Below are positions 1 through 8,234 of a DNA stretch of 64,000 bases, in pieces; position 1 is the first letter of the stretch, and every line of letters starts with the position of its first letter. The position numbers and the translations under genes were made by a program. The DNA comes from Marinilabilia rubra (GTDB taxonomy: Bacteria; Bacteroidota; Bacteroidia; Bacteroidales; Marinilabiliaceae): assembly GCF_003121985.1 (NCBI RefSeq), contig NZ_QEWP01000001.1, positions 62,001 through 126,000 of the forward strand, read 5' to 3'. The notes beneath the pieces were generated by a model, which saw nothing but the letters and a program-made list of their open reading frames with translations, was not told where the DNA came from and searched no databases.

Positions 1-1106
1 TCAAAAATCGGGGCCAGCCATTCAAAAAACATCCAGTATGGATATCCAAGTGTGCCAACAGCCTTATATTTAGGATTCAGGAACATTCTTTTATGAAGCC
101 TCAAAGTGTCCATGGTTCCGCGCATCCATCTGTTCCGCTGGCGGCCAAGGGTTTTTAAGGATTCAGGAACTTCAGTCCAGCAAAGAGGGTCCGGGACAAA
201 GTCAACGATGTAGGGGCGTTTCTTCTCGCACATATAGCGGCGCATACGCACCAGCAATTCCATATCTTCTCCGACCGTTGATTTTAAATAACCTCCACAT
301 TTTTTAACGGTTGGAATATCAAACATTCCAATGGCTCCCGAAATCAATAGTAAGCCATCGATTTTTTTCCATGCCATGCGACCAATTAAGAAAGCCCGGA
401 TGTATTCCAGAGCCTGAAAGCGAGCCCAAAGATTGCGTGGAACATGCACCTTGGAAACGTTACCACCTGCGATTCGGCATGAGTTCGCAACCCTGACCAC
501 TGCTCCAACTGCAATCACTTTTTTGGAGGTTTCCTTTAAAAAAGGACGAATCAGTTTAAGAACTGCTTCACGGTCAATCAGAGAATCGACATCCATGGCC
601 ATGAAAAGATCGCTTCGGCAAACATTGACCCCTGCGTTCAAAGCGTCTGCTTTGCCGCCGTTCTCCTTATCAACTACAATCAGTTTCTCAAGGGCTTTAT
701 TTCTGGACTTGTAGATGCCGCGGATGGGCTTGCAGTCTATTTCATAATCGAAAGGATAATAGACCTTTTCTAAATTAAACTCTCTAATGGCCTTTTGCAG
801 AGTATCATCTTTACTTCCATCGTTTACAATAACTATTTCAAGCTTATTGTATTTTAGGGTGAGCAGACCTCTTATATTTTCAACAATACTCATGCTTTCA
901 TTAAAGGCAGGTGCAATTACTGTCACTTTAGGCGCAAAGGTCGACGAAAGAACTCCGTTTAAGTTTCCTGTTTCGGATACTCTCTCATGTTGTTGCAGAG
1001 CCACTCCCGCCATCAGCGCGAAAATAAGATAGGACAGGCAGGCTGTCCCTGCATAAATGGCAACAGCAATCTTCCAGAAGGACGCTATGTCTGCGAAATA
1101 TTCCAT
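1..1106 (-). CDS. Processive family 2 glycosyltransferase (partial, C-terminus off the left edge)
   Basis: A membrane GT2 enzyme predicted to polymerise or transfer a sugar for a surface or exported polysaccharide. About 368 residues are visible. A transmembrane segment (about 10-36) is followed by the GT-A catalytic domain, with NDGS (95-98), the DVD metal motif (172-174), GED (279-281) and QRNRW (323-327), the QxxRW signature of processive synthases. The frame is open to base 1, so the C-terminal membrane segments are missing. The ATG lies 3 bases after the stop of the HEAT gene, so it is the last gene of a tight operon with a YaiO-like protein and a response regulator. E. coli yaiO is likewise next to a GT2 gene (yaiP). 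The sugar substrate cannot be told. Confidence 0.85.
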   Translation of the reverse strand, partial: MEYFADIASFWKIAVAIYAGTACLSYLIFALMAGVALQQHERVSETGNLNGVLSSTFAPKVTVIAPAFNESMSIVENIRGLLTLKYNKLEIVIVNDGSKDDTLQKAIREFNLEKVYYPFDYEIDCKPIRGIYKSRNKALEKLIVVDKENGGKADALNAGVNVCRSDLFMAMDVDSLIDREAVLKLIRPFLKETSKKVIAVGAVVRVANSCRIAGGNVSKVHVPRNLWARFQALEYIRAFLIGRMAWKKIDGLLLISGAIGMFDIPTVKKCGGYLKSTVGEDMELLVRMRRYMCEKKRPYIVDFVPDPLCWTEVPESLKTLGRQRNRWMRGTMDTLRLHKRMFLNPKYKAVGTLGYPYWMFFEWLAPIF

Positions 1107-1109
1107 CGT

Positions 1110-2144
1110 TTAGGCTACTGTTTCCAGAGCTGCCAGTTCTATATTTTGTAAATCTTTTGAGTGATCATGGTTTCTCATCGCTTTTGCAAGCTCTATTTTT
1201 ACAGGCGTTGATTTTTCCCAGTTGAACCACTGAATCAGCATAGACAGAGGTATGTCGCTAAGCATATTTGCCGTTTGCCCGATTCTCTGCCTAACTTCAG
1301 GTTCTTCAGCTTTGTACTTCATGGCCGATTTTAGCCAGAGTTCCCGGTTATTGGTCAGGGCGAAGTAATAAACAGCTTCCGATCTGATTGCAGCCAGGGG
1401 ATCAGTGATGAGTTGGCTGATTTCGCGGTTGTTGGTCGCTTGCTTGAGGTTGCCCATAACCCTGAGGGCAAAAGAAACAACACCCGGGTTATCAACTTTT
1501 AACCATTCGGCAGCGTCTGGTTTTTGTTCCCATTTTGCTATTTCCTGGTACAAATGGATGCGTGCCCAAAGAGAAAAAGGACGATGTAATTGACTGAGAA
1601 ATTCAAAAGGGTCTCTCGTTTTTAATGCCATAACTGAAATTTGAGCCTCCACTCTAAGTTCCAGATGGGTGTCGTCAATGTATTTTTCGGCATAGGGCAC
1701 TGCTTCATGAAATTCCATGGTTCTGGCGTCTCTTAGCCCCTGGGCTACGATCCACCATTTTTTACTTTTAAGTTTCTTGATAATGTATTTCTCCAGTCCC
1801 AGGTTGTAGAACAAATCCTTTATTTTATCAGAAAATTCGCCGCTGAAATTGTGCATTAAGAATATGACTGAATCGAAAAGATATTTTTTCTCACTTTTAC
1901 CCTTTAACCTGCAAATTGTTGAGACCTCTTTATCATCAGAAAGGAGGCAGTCAATCAATAAATCATTGTATTTCTGGTTTTTTCTGAGGTGTTTTGCAGC
2001 TCTTTTTCTGAAAAAGTACTGACGTATCAGTAAAAAAAGCGTTACACTGATAATTATTACAGTTAGTGCCATGGCAGATAATCCCACATAAGAAATTATT
2101 GTGGAGGTGCTTTCTTGTATTATGTTTGAGGAAAGGTCTTCCAT
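1110..2144 (-). CDS. Membrane-anchored HEAT-repeat protein
   Basis: The 344-aa protein has one N-terminal transmembrane segment (about 17-41) and a basic RQYFFRKR stop-transfer, so the long helical part should be cytoplasmic. The remainder is alpha-helical with HEAT-like units, for example around LRVEAQISVMAL and IRSEAVYYFAL. No catalytic motif is seen. It lies between the YaiO-like gene (8-base gap upstream) and the GT2 gene (3-base gap downstream). An adaptor or scaffold role for the glycosyltransferase is inferred from position only. Confidence 0.7.
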   Translation of the reverse strand: MEDLSSNIIQESTSTIISYVGLSAMALTVIIISVTLFLLIRQYFFRKRAAKHLRKNQKYNDLLIDCLLSDDKEVSTICRLKGKSEKKYLFDSVIFLMHNFSGEFSDKIKDLFYNLGLEKYIIKKLKSKKWWIVAQGLRDARTMEFHEAVPYAEKYIDDTHLELRVEAQISVMALKTRDPFEFLSQLHRPFSLWARIHLYQEIAKWEQKPDAAEWLKVDNPGVVSFALRVMGNLKQATNNREISQLITDPLAAIRSEAVYYFALTNNRELWLKSAMKYKAEEPEVRQRIGQTANMLSDIPLSMLIQWFNWEKSTPVKIELAKAMRNHDHSKDLQNIELAALETVA

Positions 2145-2152
2145 AGCTGTAA

Positions 2153-3370
2153 TTAAAATTTATATTCCAGACCTATTTGTGCCAGAAAAACATTTCGCCA
2201 TTTTCCTGAAGAATATTCATCCATGCTGTATTCGCCCTTTATGCGACCATAAATGGGGCCTCCTATTTTTAGTATAGCATAGGCTCCGGTGGATATGCGT
2301 TTGGTGTTCAGTGTTTCAGAAAGTTCAAATTGGCGTTCTGTCCTGTCCGGATTGGTCCCGTATCCCGCATAAAAATGAATATAGCTATTGGGATCTTTTA
2401 AGTAGCGCCTGACAGAGGCTGTAGCTGCTATGCTACTTTCCGGTTCAGGCGAGAAGAAGAGGCGGATTCCGGGATACCATTTCCCCAGGTAACGGCTTGC
2501 TGAGAGGGTGAAGAAAAACAGGTGATCGTCCCAATATAAATACCTGCCTCCCGAAGAAACCTCCCATCCTTTGGAAAGAGTATGGAACCATTCCAGGGCA
2601 CTGCGGTGGGATGGAAAAACGTCCGATTCAGAATATGCATAATTGACATACAGGTAAGAGGACGTTCCCAGAAGCGGATAAAAGTCTAATCCAGCCTGAC
2701 TTCCGGTGAAAGTGGTATCCCCGCTGCCCAGGCTCCCGAAACTGAGCCTTGGAATAAGTTTTAAGTTGTGATCTCCGATAGGTGCTTCTACTGTGGTGGT
2801 GTAAAAACGACGTTCATATGGATCATTAAACCATTGCAGCGATTGCATTACCCGTATGGCTCCGGGAATTTTAAAATTCTCCAGTGATTCTTTTAACTCA
2901 ATAGCTTTTTTATTATTCGGACTTACCCGCAGCAAGTGACTAATGTCGGTTCTGGCTTCCTTAAGCAGGCCATTGCTTGCGTATGCATAGGCACGGTTGT
3001 ATAATAACGTCTCGTTGTCGGGATTTAATTCTAATCCCCGGGATGCATAATCAATAGTTTTGGCAAATTCTTCTGTGGCCAGAAAAACCGAGGAAATAGC
3101 TGTGATGGCTTCATGGTGGGTGGGGTTTTTGTTCAAGACTTCCAGAAGTGTGGCTCTGGCTTTGGAATAGTTTTTTTCCCAGTAAAAAGTTTGTCCTGTC
3201 AGAAATACCAAATCTGTGTTGGAAGGGTAATCATTGCGTTTTTGACACAGCTCCCTTGCCTTCTGGTAAGCTCCGTCCCAGGCAATCTGCCGGATAGAGT
3301 CCAGAGACTGTCCTGAGGCTGAATCCAAACAGAAAAAGAAGAAGATGATTAAGAATAAGTTCTTTTGCAT
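2153..3370 (-). CDS. YaiO-like protein: N-terminal TPR and outer-membrane beta-barrel
   Basis: A 405-aa exported protein. The chosen start gives a clean signal peptide, MQKNLFLIIFFFFCLDSASG. A start 33 bases upstream would overlap the response regulator and put a charged stretch before the signal, so it is less likely. Residues about 20-170 hold TPR-like units (AKTIDYASRGLELNPDNETLLYNRAYAYAS region). The second half alternates aromatic and polar residues and ends in GLEYKF, a terminal aromatic typical of outer-membrane barrels. This matches the YaiO family architecture. Together with the GT2 it could form a polysaccharide synthesis and export unit, with the TPR part in the periplasm. Family assignment is from pattern recognition. 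Confidence 0.75.
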   Translation of the reverse strand: MQKNLFLIIFFFFCLDSASGQSLDSIRQIAWDGAYQKARELCQKRNDYPSNTDLVFLTGQTFYWEKNYSKARATLLEVLNKNPTHHEAITAISSVFLATEEFAKTIDYASRGLELNPDNETLLYNRAYAYASNGLLKEARTDISHLLRVSPNNKKAIELKESLENFKIPGAIRVMQSLQWFNDPYERRFYTTTVEAPIGDHNLKLIPRLSFGSLGSGDTTFTGSQAGLDFYPLLGTSSYLYVNYAYSESDVFPSHRSALEWFHTLSKGWEVSSGGRYLYWDDHLFFFTLSASRYLGKWYPGIRLFFSPEPESSIAATASVRRYLKDPNSYIHFYAGYGTNPDRTERQFELSETLNTKRISTGAYAILKIGGPIYGRIKGEYSMDEYSSGKWRNVFLAQIGLEYKF

Positions 3371-3386
3371 AATAATATTTCTGGTT

Positions 3387-3770
3387 TTAATGGCCGGGTT
3401 CACAGTGCGGTACCTTAAGCAGGTATCCCACTTTCTCCCTTAACGCCCCAACACTGAATGGTTTTGAAACGTAGTCACTCGCTCCCAGTTTTATTGCCTC
3501 TTGAATGTTGTCCTCTTCCGAGAGGGCCGAAACCACAAGTATTGGAATGTCTGACCTTAGTTCATTACGAAGGTAGTTAATAACATCCAAACCGCTGTTT
3601 ACAGGCATCATTACATCAGAAATAACCAACTGAAATACCTGTTCTTTTAACTTCCGGATCGCTATGTCCCCGTTTTCAACCAATTTAACCTGATGGAAAT
3701 CTTCCAACAGTTTTCGTTCAATTATTCTTCCTATCAATCTGTCATCTTCACAAATGAGAATGTTTGCCAT
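3387..3770 (-). CDS. Stand-alone response regulator receiver protein
   Basis: A 127-aa single REC domain: acidic pair D9/D10 (ICEDD), phosphoacceptor D52 in LVISDVMMP, switch residues in VVSALS, and K103 in VSKPF. There is no output domain, so it must act through a partner protein. The start is set at MANILICEDD; the open frame extends 52 codons upstream but that part is AT-rich and unlike a REC domain. It is the first gene of the locus with the YaiO-like protein, HEAT protein and GT2, so phospho-dependent control of the glycosyltransferase machinery is a reasonable inference. No histidine kinase is nearby. Confidence 0.85.
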   Translation of the reverse strand: MANILICEDDRLIGRIIERKLLEDFHQVKLVENGDIAIRKLKEQVFQLVISDVMMPVNSGLDVINYLRNELRSDIPILVVSALSEEDNIQEAIKLGASDYVSKPFSVGALREKVGYLLKVPHCEPGH

Positions 3771-3798
3771 AACTCTGTGTTTTATCGTTGTTTTATTA

Positions 3799-3857
3799 TA
3801 CGTCAGTAAATGATAAAGGTTGTTCGTCAATAAAAAAGTGTTCTTCGTCAATAAAAA
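3799..3857 (-). promoter_or_regulatory. Three direct repeats CGTCARTAAA upstream of the response regulator
   Basis: CGTCAGTAAA at 3801-3810 and CGTCAATAAA at 3825-3834 and 3846-3855. The last two sit in a 14-base identity, TTCGTCAATAAAAA (3823-3836 and 3844-3857), 21 bases apart, about two helical turns. They lie just upstream of the response-regulator gene. A direct-repeat operator is possible but unproven. Confidence 0.4.
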
Positions 3858-3887
3858 TATGACTTTAATGTAAGGATGGATTTGTTT

Positions 3888-3902
3888 TGCAACACTGTTG
3901 CA
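3888..3902. promoter_or_regulatory. Fur/Zur-type operator, copy 1
   Basis: Perfect 7-1-7 inverted repeat TGCAACA-C-TGTTGCA, 43 bases before the chosen start of the Fur-family gene and about 118 bases from the divergent response-regulator start. The 7-1-7 geometry is that of Fur-family boxes. It probably mediates autoregulation of the regulator and the downstream metal transporter. Confidence 0.6.
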
Positions 3903-3926
3903 GTTTGCGTGTTTAATTCGTATCAT

Positions 3927-3941
3927 TGCAACATGGTTGCA
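3927..3941. promoter_or_regulatory. Fur/Zur-type operator, copy 2
   Basis: TGCAACA-T-GGTTGCA, the same 7-1-7 repeat with one mismatch, centred 39 bases from the first copy. It overlaps the upstream candidate ATG at 3933 and ends 3 bases before the ATG at 3945, which favours 3945 as the true start. Confidence 0.6.
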
Positions 3942-3944
3942 TTT

Positions 3945-4355
3945 ATGGAGGATGTTGTAGCTTACATAAAAAGTTTTGGACTGTCAGGGACCCTTATACG
4001 TAAGCAGATTATAAGCTGCTTGTGGGGTGACGGAATTGCTTTGACTCAAAAAGAGATAGAGGAGAGGTTGCCGGGTGAGACCGACAGGGTTACGCTTTAT
4101 CGGACCCTCAGGTTATTTACCGAGAAGGGAGTTATTCACAAAATCGTAATTGATGAAGATACCCGGAAATATAAGTTAGCCGGTTCTTTCCGAAAAAGTG
4201 ACCATGCCCATTTCCATTGCATAAAATGCAACAAATTGCTTTGCATGCCACAGTTAAATGTTGATTTAAACGGCTTGCCTGCCGGTTTTCGCTATCAATC
4301 TGCAAAGCTTGTGGTTGAAGGAATATGCGATTTTTGTTCCCAAAAACAGATGTGA
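3945..4355 (+). CDS. Fur-family metal-responsive transcriptional regulator (Zur-like)
   Basis: A 136-aa repressor with an N-terminal winged helix (LTQKEIEERL...DRVTLYRTLRLF) and a C-terminal dimerisation and metal-binding part carrying HAHFHCIKC, then KLLC and GICDFC, i.e. the CxxC pairs of the structural zinc site. The start at 3945 is preferred over 3933 and 3876 because two operator-like palindromes lie immediately upstream and it gives a standard Fur length. The next gene is a ZnuA-like lipoprotein, followed by its ATPase and permease, so zinc sensing is the best guess. Manganese or iron cannot be excluded. Confidence 0.85.
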   Translation: MEDVVAYIKSFGLSGTLIRKQIISCLWGDGIALTQKEIEERLPGETDRVTLYRTLRLFTEKGVIHKIVIDEDTRKYKLAGSFRKSDHAHFHCIKCNKLLCMPQLNVDLNGLPAGFRYQSAKLVVEGICDFCSQKQM

Positions 4356-4374
4356 AATATATAAATTCATTTCA

Positions 4375-5259
4375 ATGAGATTTAAGAGATTAATATTTCT
4401 AATTGCCTTCCTCATACCCGGAGCATTAGTGTTTTTGCAGTCATGTGGAAATAAAAAGGAAAACGAAGCTGAAATTACTGTTTCTATAGAACCACTAAAA
4501 TATTTTGTTGAAGAATTAACCTCCTGGGATATAGAGGTAAATGTGATGGTTCCAATGGGGGCGAGTCCGGCTACTTATTCACCTACTGCCAGTCAATTAA
4601 CCGGACTTTCTTCCTCTCGGCTGTATGTACAGGCCGGCTATCTGGGGTTCGAACAAGCCTGGATGCCGAGGCTCAAGGAATTGAATCCGGAGTTGAAGGT
4701 TTTAAATCTGTCAACTGACCTTAATTTAATAAGAGGGGAAGACCATGTACATGGAGACCATGTTCATAAGGGCGGAGTTGATCCTCATATCTGGATGTCA
4801 CCTAAAGTTGTTATGGAGTTTTTACCCAGGCTAAGAGAAAGTTTAATTGAAACCTTTCCTGAGTATAAGCAGGAGATTGTTCAACAATATCCGGAGCTTT
4901 ATGGCAGAATAAAAAAACAGCATGAAGCATTTGCCAAATTGGGGACTCATTTGAAAAAGAAGGAATTTATGATTTTTCACCCGGCGCTTACTTATCTGGC
5001 GAGGGATTATGGCTTAAAACAAATTCCCCTGGAGTATGAAGGTAAGGAGCCCACGCCTCAAAAATTGCGCAACCTGATTGATCTGGCCAATAAAGCCAAT
5101 ATAAAGGTTATCTTTATACAGGTTGAATTTGATCGTAAGAGTGCAGGCATGGTGACGGAAGAAACAGATGCCAGCCTTGTGCCTCTTAATCCCCTGGCTC
5201 ATGATTGGGATGGGGAGATGAAACGTATTCATGATCTTTTAGAGGAATATCTTAAATAG
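4375..5259 (+). CDS. znuA: Zinc/manganese ABC transporter substrate-binding lipoprotein (ZnuA-like)
   Basis: A 294-aa lipoprotein: the start at MRFKRLIFLIAF gives a hydrophobic signal ending in LQSC-G (lipobox). The later frame shows the cluster A-I metal-binding fold, with a His-rich loop (EDHVHGDHVHKGG), DPHIWMSP and IFHPALTYLARDYGL. Two positions differ from E. coli-type ZnuA: the first ligand His (GAxxH region) is Ala in MGASPATYSP, and the Asp of DPLG is Asn in LNPLAHDW. The nearby His may compensate. The start lies 19 bases after the Fur-family gene, so they are co-transcribed. The ATPase and permease follow after a 200-base gap holding a repeat. Confidence 0.85.
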   Translation: MRFKRLIFLIAFLIPGALVFLQSCGNKKENEAEITVSIEPLKYFVEELTSWDIEVNVMVPMGASPATYSPTASQLTGLSSSRLYVQAGYLGFEQAWMPRLKELNPELKVLNLSTDLNLIRGEDHVHGDHVHKGGVDPHIWMSPKVVMEFLPRLRESLIETFPEYKQEIVQQYPELYGRIKKQHEAFAKLGTHLKKKEFMIFHPALTYLARDYGLKQIPLEYEGKEPTPQKLRNLIDLANKANIKVIFIQVEFDRKSAGMVTEETDASLVPLNPLAHDWDGEMKRIHDLLEEYLK

Positions 5260-5263
5260 ACGT

Positions 5264-5390
5264 GTCTGTCCATAAAGTACCACTTGCGTCGTTACGCTTA
5301 CCGCCAAAATACTCATCCCGAAGGATCGGGGCTGCGCTTTTGGCAAGCCTAACGCGGTAAATGGGACTTTCTGGACGCGAACTAAATAGT
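5264..5390. repeat. Dispersed intergenic repeat A, copy 1
   Basis: Begins GTCTGTCCATAAAGTAC and continues through GCCAAAATACTCATCCCGA. Bases 5264-5328 match 62161-62224 with scattered C/T and A/G changes. The right end (GGGACTTTCTGGAC) is roughly the reverse complement of the left end, so the unit may fold or be a decayed short inverted-repeat element. It splits znuA from znuC. Confidence 0.7.
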
Positions 5391-5459
5391 GCCAGCAAGA
5401 AAACTAAGGTTTTTCTAAATAATTGTTTTTTGATTCTTAACGCTTAAGAAGAGGAGTTT

Positions 5460-6200
5460 ATGCCAGAACCGCTGATATCTGTTCGTGAAGTTACGGCCGC
5501 ATATAATGGAGATCCTGTATTAACAGATGTAGATCTGGATATTTTCCCGAATGACTTCATTGGTGTAATTGGCCCCAATGGTGGTGGAAAAACGACCCTG
5601 TCTAAGATACTTTTTGGGATTCTAAAACCCCAAAAGGGTAAGGTTTCTTTTCCATCCGGCAGACCCAATATTGGCTACCTGCCACAGGTTTCCCGCCTTG
5701 ATCACTCTTTTCCCATTACTGTTCTGGATGTGGTCTTGTCAGGTCTTTCTTCCAAAGGTACCTGGTGGCGATCATTGACCTCAGGCCACAAAAAAAAGGC
5801 TTTGAATCTGATTACTGAAAACGGACTTGAAGGATTGGCTAATCGCCCTGTAGGTACTTTGTCGGGCGGTCAGCTTCAGAGAGCCCTTTTGGCACGCGCC
5901 ATCATCAACGATCCTCAGGTGTTGGTTTTGGATGAGCCCAACACTTTTGTTGACAGGAACTTTGAAGGTGAACTCTATCAATTGCTTGGCAAACTGAACG
6001 AGACGATGGCCATATTCTTAATCTCACATGATATTGGAACGATTTCCTCCATTGTGAAAACAATCGCCTGCGTAAATGGCACATTGCATTATCACCCATC
6101 CAATGTCCTTACTGATGAGGTCCTGAAAGTTTACAACTGCCCAATAGATTTGATTGCTCACGGTCCGGTGCCTCACCGGGTTTTAAAAAAGCACACATGA
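5460..6200 (+). CDS. znuC: Zinc/manganese ABC transporter ATP-binding protein (ZnuC-like)
   Basis: A 246-aa ABC ATPase: Walker A GPNGGGKT (38-45), signature LSGGQ (134-138), Walker B VLVLDEP (154-160) and H-loop ISHD. DEPNTFVD after Walker B is usual for the metal-uptake (cluster A-I) group. A good ribosome site (AAGAGGAG) precedes the ATG. Its stop overlaps the permease start (ATGA), giving translational coupling. It energises uptake of the metal delivered by the lipoprotein upstream. Confidence 0.9.
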   Translation: MPEPLISVREVTAAYNGDPVLTDVDLDIFPNDFIGVIGPNGGGKTTLSKILFGILKPQKGKVSFPSGRPNIGYLPQVSRLDHSFPITVLDVVLSGLSSKGTWWRSLTSGHKKKALNLITENGLEGLANRPVGTLSGGQLQRALLARAIINDPQVLVLDEPNTFVDRNFEGELYQLLGKLNETMAIFLISHDIGTISSIVKTIACVNGTLHYHPSNVLTDEVLKVYNCPIDLIAHGPVPHRVLKKHT

Positions 6201-7015
6201 TGGATACCCTTTTTTCCCTTTTTCAATATCAGTTTTTTCAAAATGCGGTGGCAACAGCCTTGCTTACAAGTTTGCTGGCTGCTATGATCGGCACCTATAT
6301 TGTGAGTCGCAAAATTGTATTTATCAGTGGAGGTATTACTCACGCTTCATTTGGAGGTATTGGTTTGGCTTATTTTTTGGGATTGAATCCATTTCTTGGA
6401 GCCGTTGCATTTGCCATTACCACCGCCTTGGGCATAGAATGGATTTCTACCAAAGGGAAAATTCGGGAAGATAGTGCAATAGCCATTGTTTGGTCACTGG
6501 GTATGGCGCTGGGGATCATTTTTGTTTTTCTCACACCGGGATATACTCCCAATCTCATGAGTTTTTTGTTTGGAAGTATACTTTCTGTGGGCCGTTGGGA
6601 TATATGGATTTTACTTGCTGTATTGGTGGTTACTGCATTGTTTTTTGTTTTGTTTTTCAGACCGGTTATATACACAGCTTTTGATCCTGAGTTTGCCAGA
6701 ACCAGAGGTCTTCCGGTAGCTTTGATCCGTCATGTAATGGCAGTATTGATTGCGATGGCCATTGTTTTAAGCATCCGGACCATGGGAATCATTTTGGTGT
6801 TGAGTCTTTTTACTATTCCGCAAAATACAGCCATGCTGATGTCCGGTAGATTTAGAAACATTATTTTCGGATCTGCAATTTTTGGTGTTGTTGGCTCGGT
6901 TGTTGGATTACTGACTGCTTCGTTACTGGATATTCCCGGTAGTGCAGCTATTATATTTGTTTTAACTTTACAATTTCTATTACTTAAAGGGTTTATTCTA
7001 TTGAAGTTGAGGTAG
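6197..7015 (+). CDS. znuB: Zinc/manganese ABC transporter permease (ZnuB-like)
   Basis: A 272-aa inner-membrane protein with about eight hydrophobic segments and the ABC-3 family features GGITHASFGGIGLAYFLG near the N-terminus and PQNTAMLMSGRF after a long helix. It overlaps znuC by 4 bases. Family membership fits the zinc/manganese permeases, and the regulator, lipoprotein and ATPase upstream complete the system. Confidence 0.9.
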   Translation: MMDTLFSLFQYQFFQNAVATALLTSLLAAMIGTYIVSRKIVFISGGITHASFGGIGLAYFLGLNPFLGAVAFAITTALGIEWISTKGKIREDSAIAIVWSLGMALGIIFVFLTPGYTPNLMSFLFGSILSVGRWDIWILLAVLVVTALFFVLFFRPVIYTAFDPEFARTRGLPVALIRHVMAVLIAMAIVLSIRTMGIILVLSLFTIPQNTAMLMSGRFRNIIFGSAIFGVVGSVVGLLTASLLDIPGSAAIIFVLTLQFLLLKGFILLKLR

Positions 7016-7020
7016 AGTTA

Positions 7021-8142
7021 TTAACGGCCTTTTCTGTCTTTCCAGCTTTCACGAATAAAAAGACTACCTACACCTGCTGTTAAAATGTAATAAGGGTAGA
7101 TCAATGAAAAGGAAAGAAAGGCCGGGAGACCGGTTCGTACTGAGAAAAAGCTTTTTCCAGAATTAAGTAAGCTCCAGTCTGCCGATGTTTTTATCAATAC
7201 TGCTGCAACCCAAATTGTAAAGAACTGAATCCCGAAGAACAATGCAATAAAAGGCATGATGGCTATAAATGTATTAACAATCAGGATTGTAAGTGCTGTA
7301 TTTCGTGCAAAATGGTCTTCGTATCCTTTGCTTTTCCCCCCCCACCTCATGCGCTGCAGGAGAAATTGTTTTAATGAATCTGCCGGATACGTTTTGGCCA
7401 TTGCCTGGGCCGATTTCAGGTAGATGATTCTAAATGATTGTGACTTAAAGGTGTGAAGAAGAAATACATCATCACCTGATAAGTATTGAGTTCCCTGAAT
7501 ATTTTTGGATGTTTCAAGAAATGACTTCTTTTTAAATGCAAGATTCGCACCACTCGAGATGATTGGATTTCCATTCCCCATTGCGCCTGCTGTAGCTAGC
7601 TGAAGTGCCAGATAATCATTCTGTTGAAACCGGTCAATCCATCTTTTCCCGCTTTCCATGCCCACCGGCATCACTATCATATCCGGATTTTTCTCCAGAT
7701 AGGTCTCGGCAATGGTTTGAAGCCAATCGCGGCTGAAGTGACAATCTGCATCCGTTGTTACAATTAGTTCACCCGTGGCAGAAGAAATTCCGGATCGCAA
7801 AGCCGCTTTTTTACCCTGCTTCTTAGATGATACGATTTTTAACCATTGGTGGCTTTTCTGCAACTGTTTGGCTGTTTCAAACCCGTTGTCTGTGGAGTGA
7901 TCATCGACTAAAACTATCTCCATGTGATGCGGAGAGAAACGTTGTTCCGATAAATTTTTTACCAGCTTTAAAAGGTTTTCTTCCTCGTTTCGAAAAGGAA
8001 TTATTACTGAAATAAAAACACGACCATGAAAATGATGTCCTGTATTGATTTCAGGCAGCTTCAGCCATCCCGACCTGAATTGAAAAATCATTCTGGCATA
8101 ATGGAAAAGAAGAATTGCCGATATAATGGAAAGGTATACCAT
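7021..8142 (-). CDS. Membrane-bound family 2 glycosyltransferase
   Basis: The 373-aa protein has an N-terminal transmembrane segment, a GT2 domain with VDDHSTDN, DADCHF (DxD) and QRMRWGGK (QxxRW), and two to three C-terminal hydrophobic segments. The shape is that of processive or lipid-linked sugar transferases. It ends 6 bases from the convergent znuB stop and belongs to no obvious operon, so the product is unknown. It is distinct from the GT2 at the left edge, being shorter, with other spacing and no YaiO/HEAT partners. Confidence 0.8.
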   Translation of the reverse strand: MVYLSIISAILLFHYARMIFQFRSGWLKLPEINTGHHFHGRVFISVIIPFRNEEENLLKLVKNLSEQRFSPHHMEIVLVDDHSTDNGFETAKQLQKSHQWLKIVSSKKQGKKAALRSGISSATGELIVTTDADCHFSRDWLQTIAETYLEKNPDMIVMPVGMESGKRWIDRFQQNDYLALQLATAGAMGNGNPIISSGANLAFKKKSFLETSKNIQGTQYLSGDDVFLLHTFKSQSFRIIYLKSAQAMAKTYPADSLKQFLLQRMRWGGKSKGYEDHFARNTALTILIVNTFIAIMPFIALFFGIQFFTIWVAAVLIKTSADWSLLNSGKSFFSVRTGLPAFLSFSLIYPYYILTAGVGSLFIRESWKDRKGR

Positions 8143-8234
8143 TGTAAAAACAAAAAAACGGGTGATTTTTGTATGTCAAAAACAACACCCGTTTCGATTT
8201 CTTAAAAATTTGGGAAATATTCTATTCCGGGATC

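Noticed and set aside
311-1032. Plus-strand frames in the first kilobase
   Set aside because: They lie opposite the glycosyltransferase reading frame, which shows all GT2 motifs.
3771-3926. 52-codon N-terminal extension of the response regulator
   Set aside because: AT-rich, unlike a REC domain, and covers the operator region.
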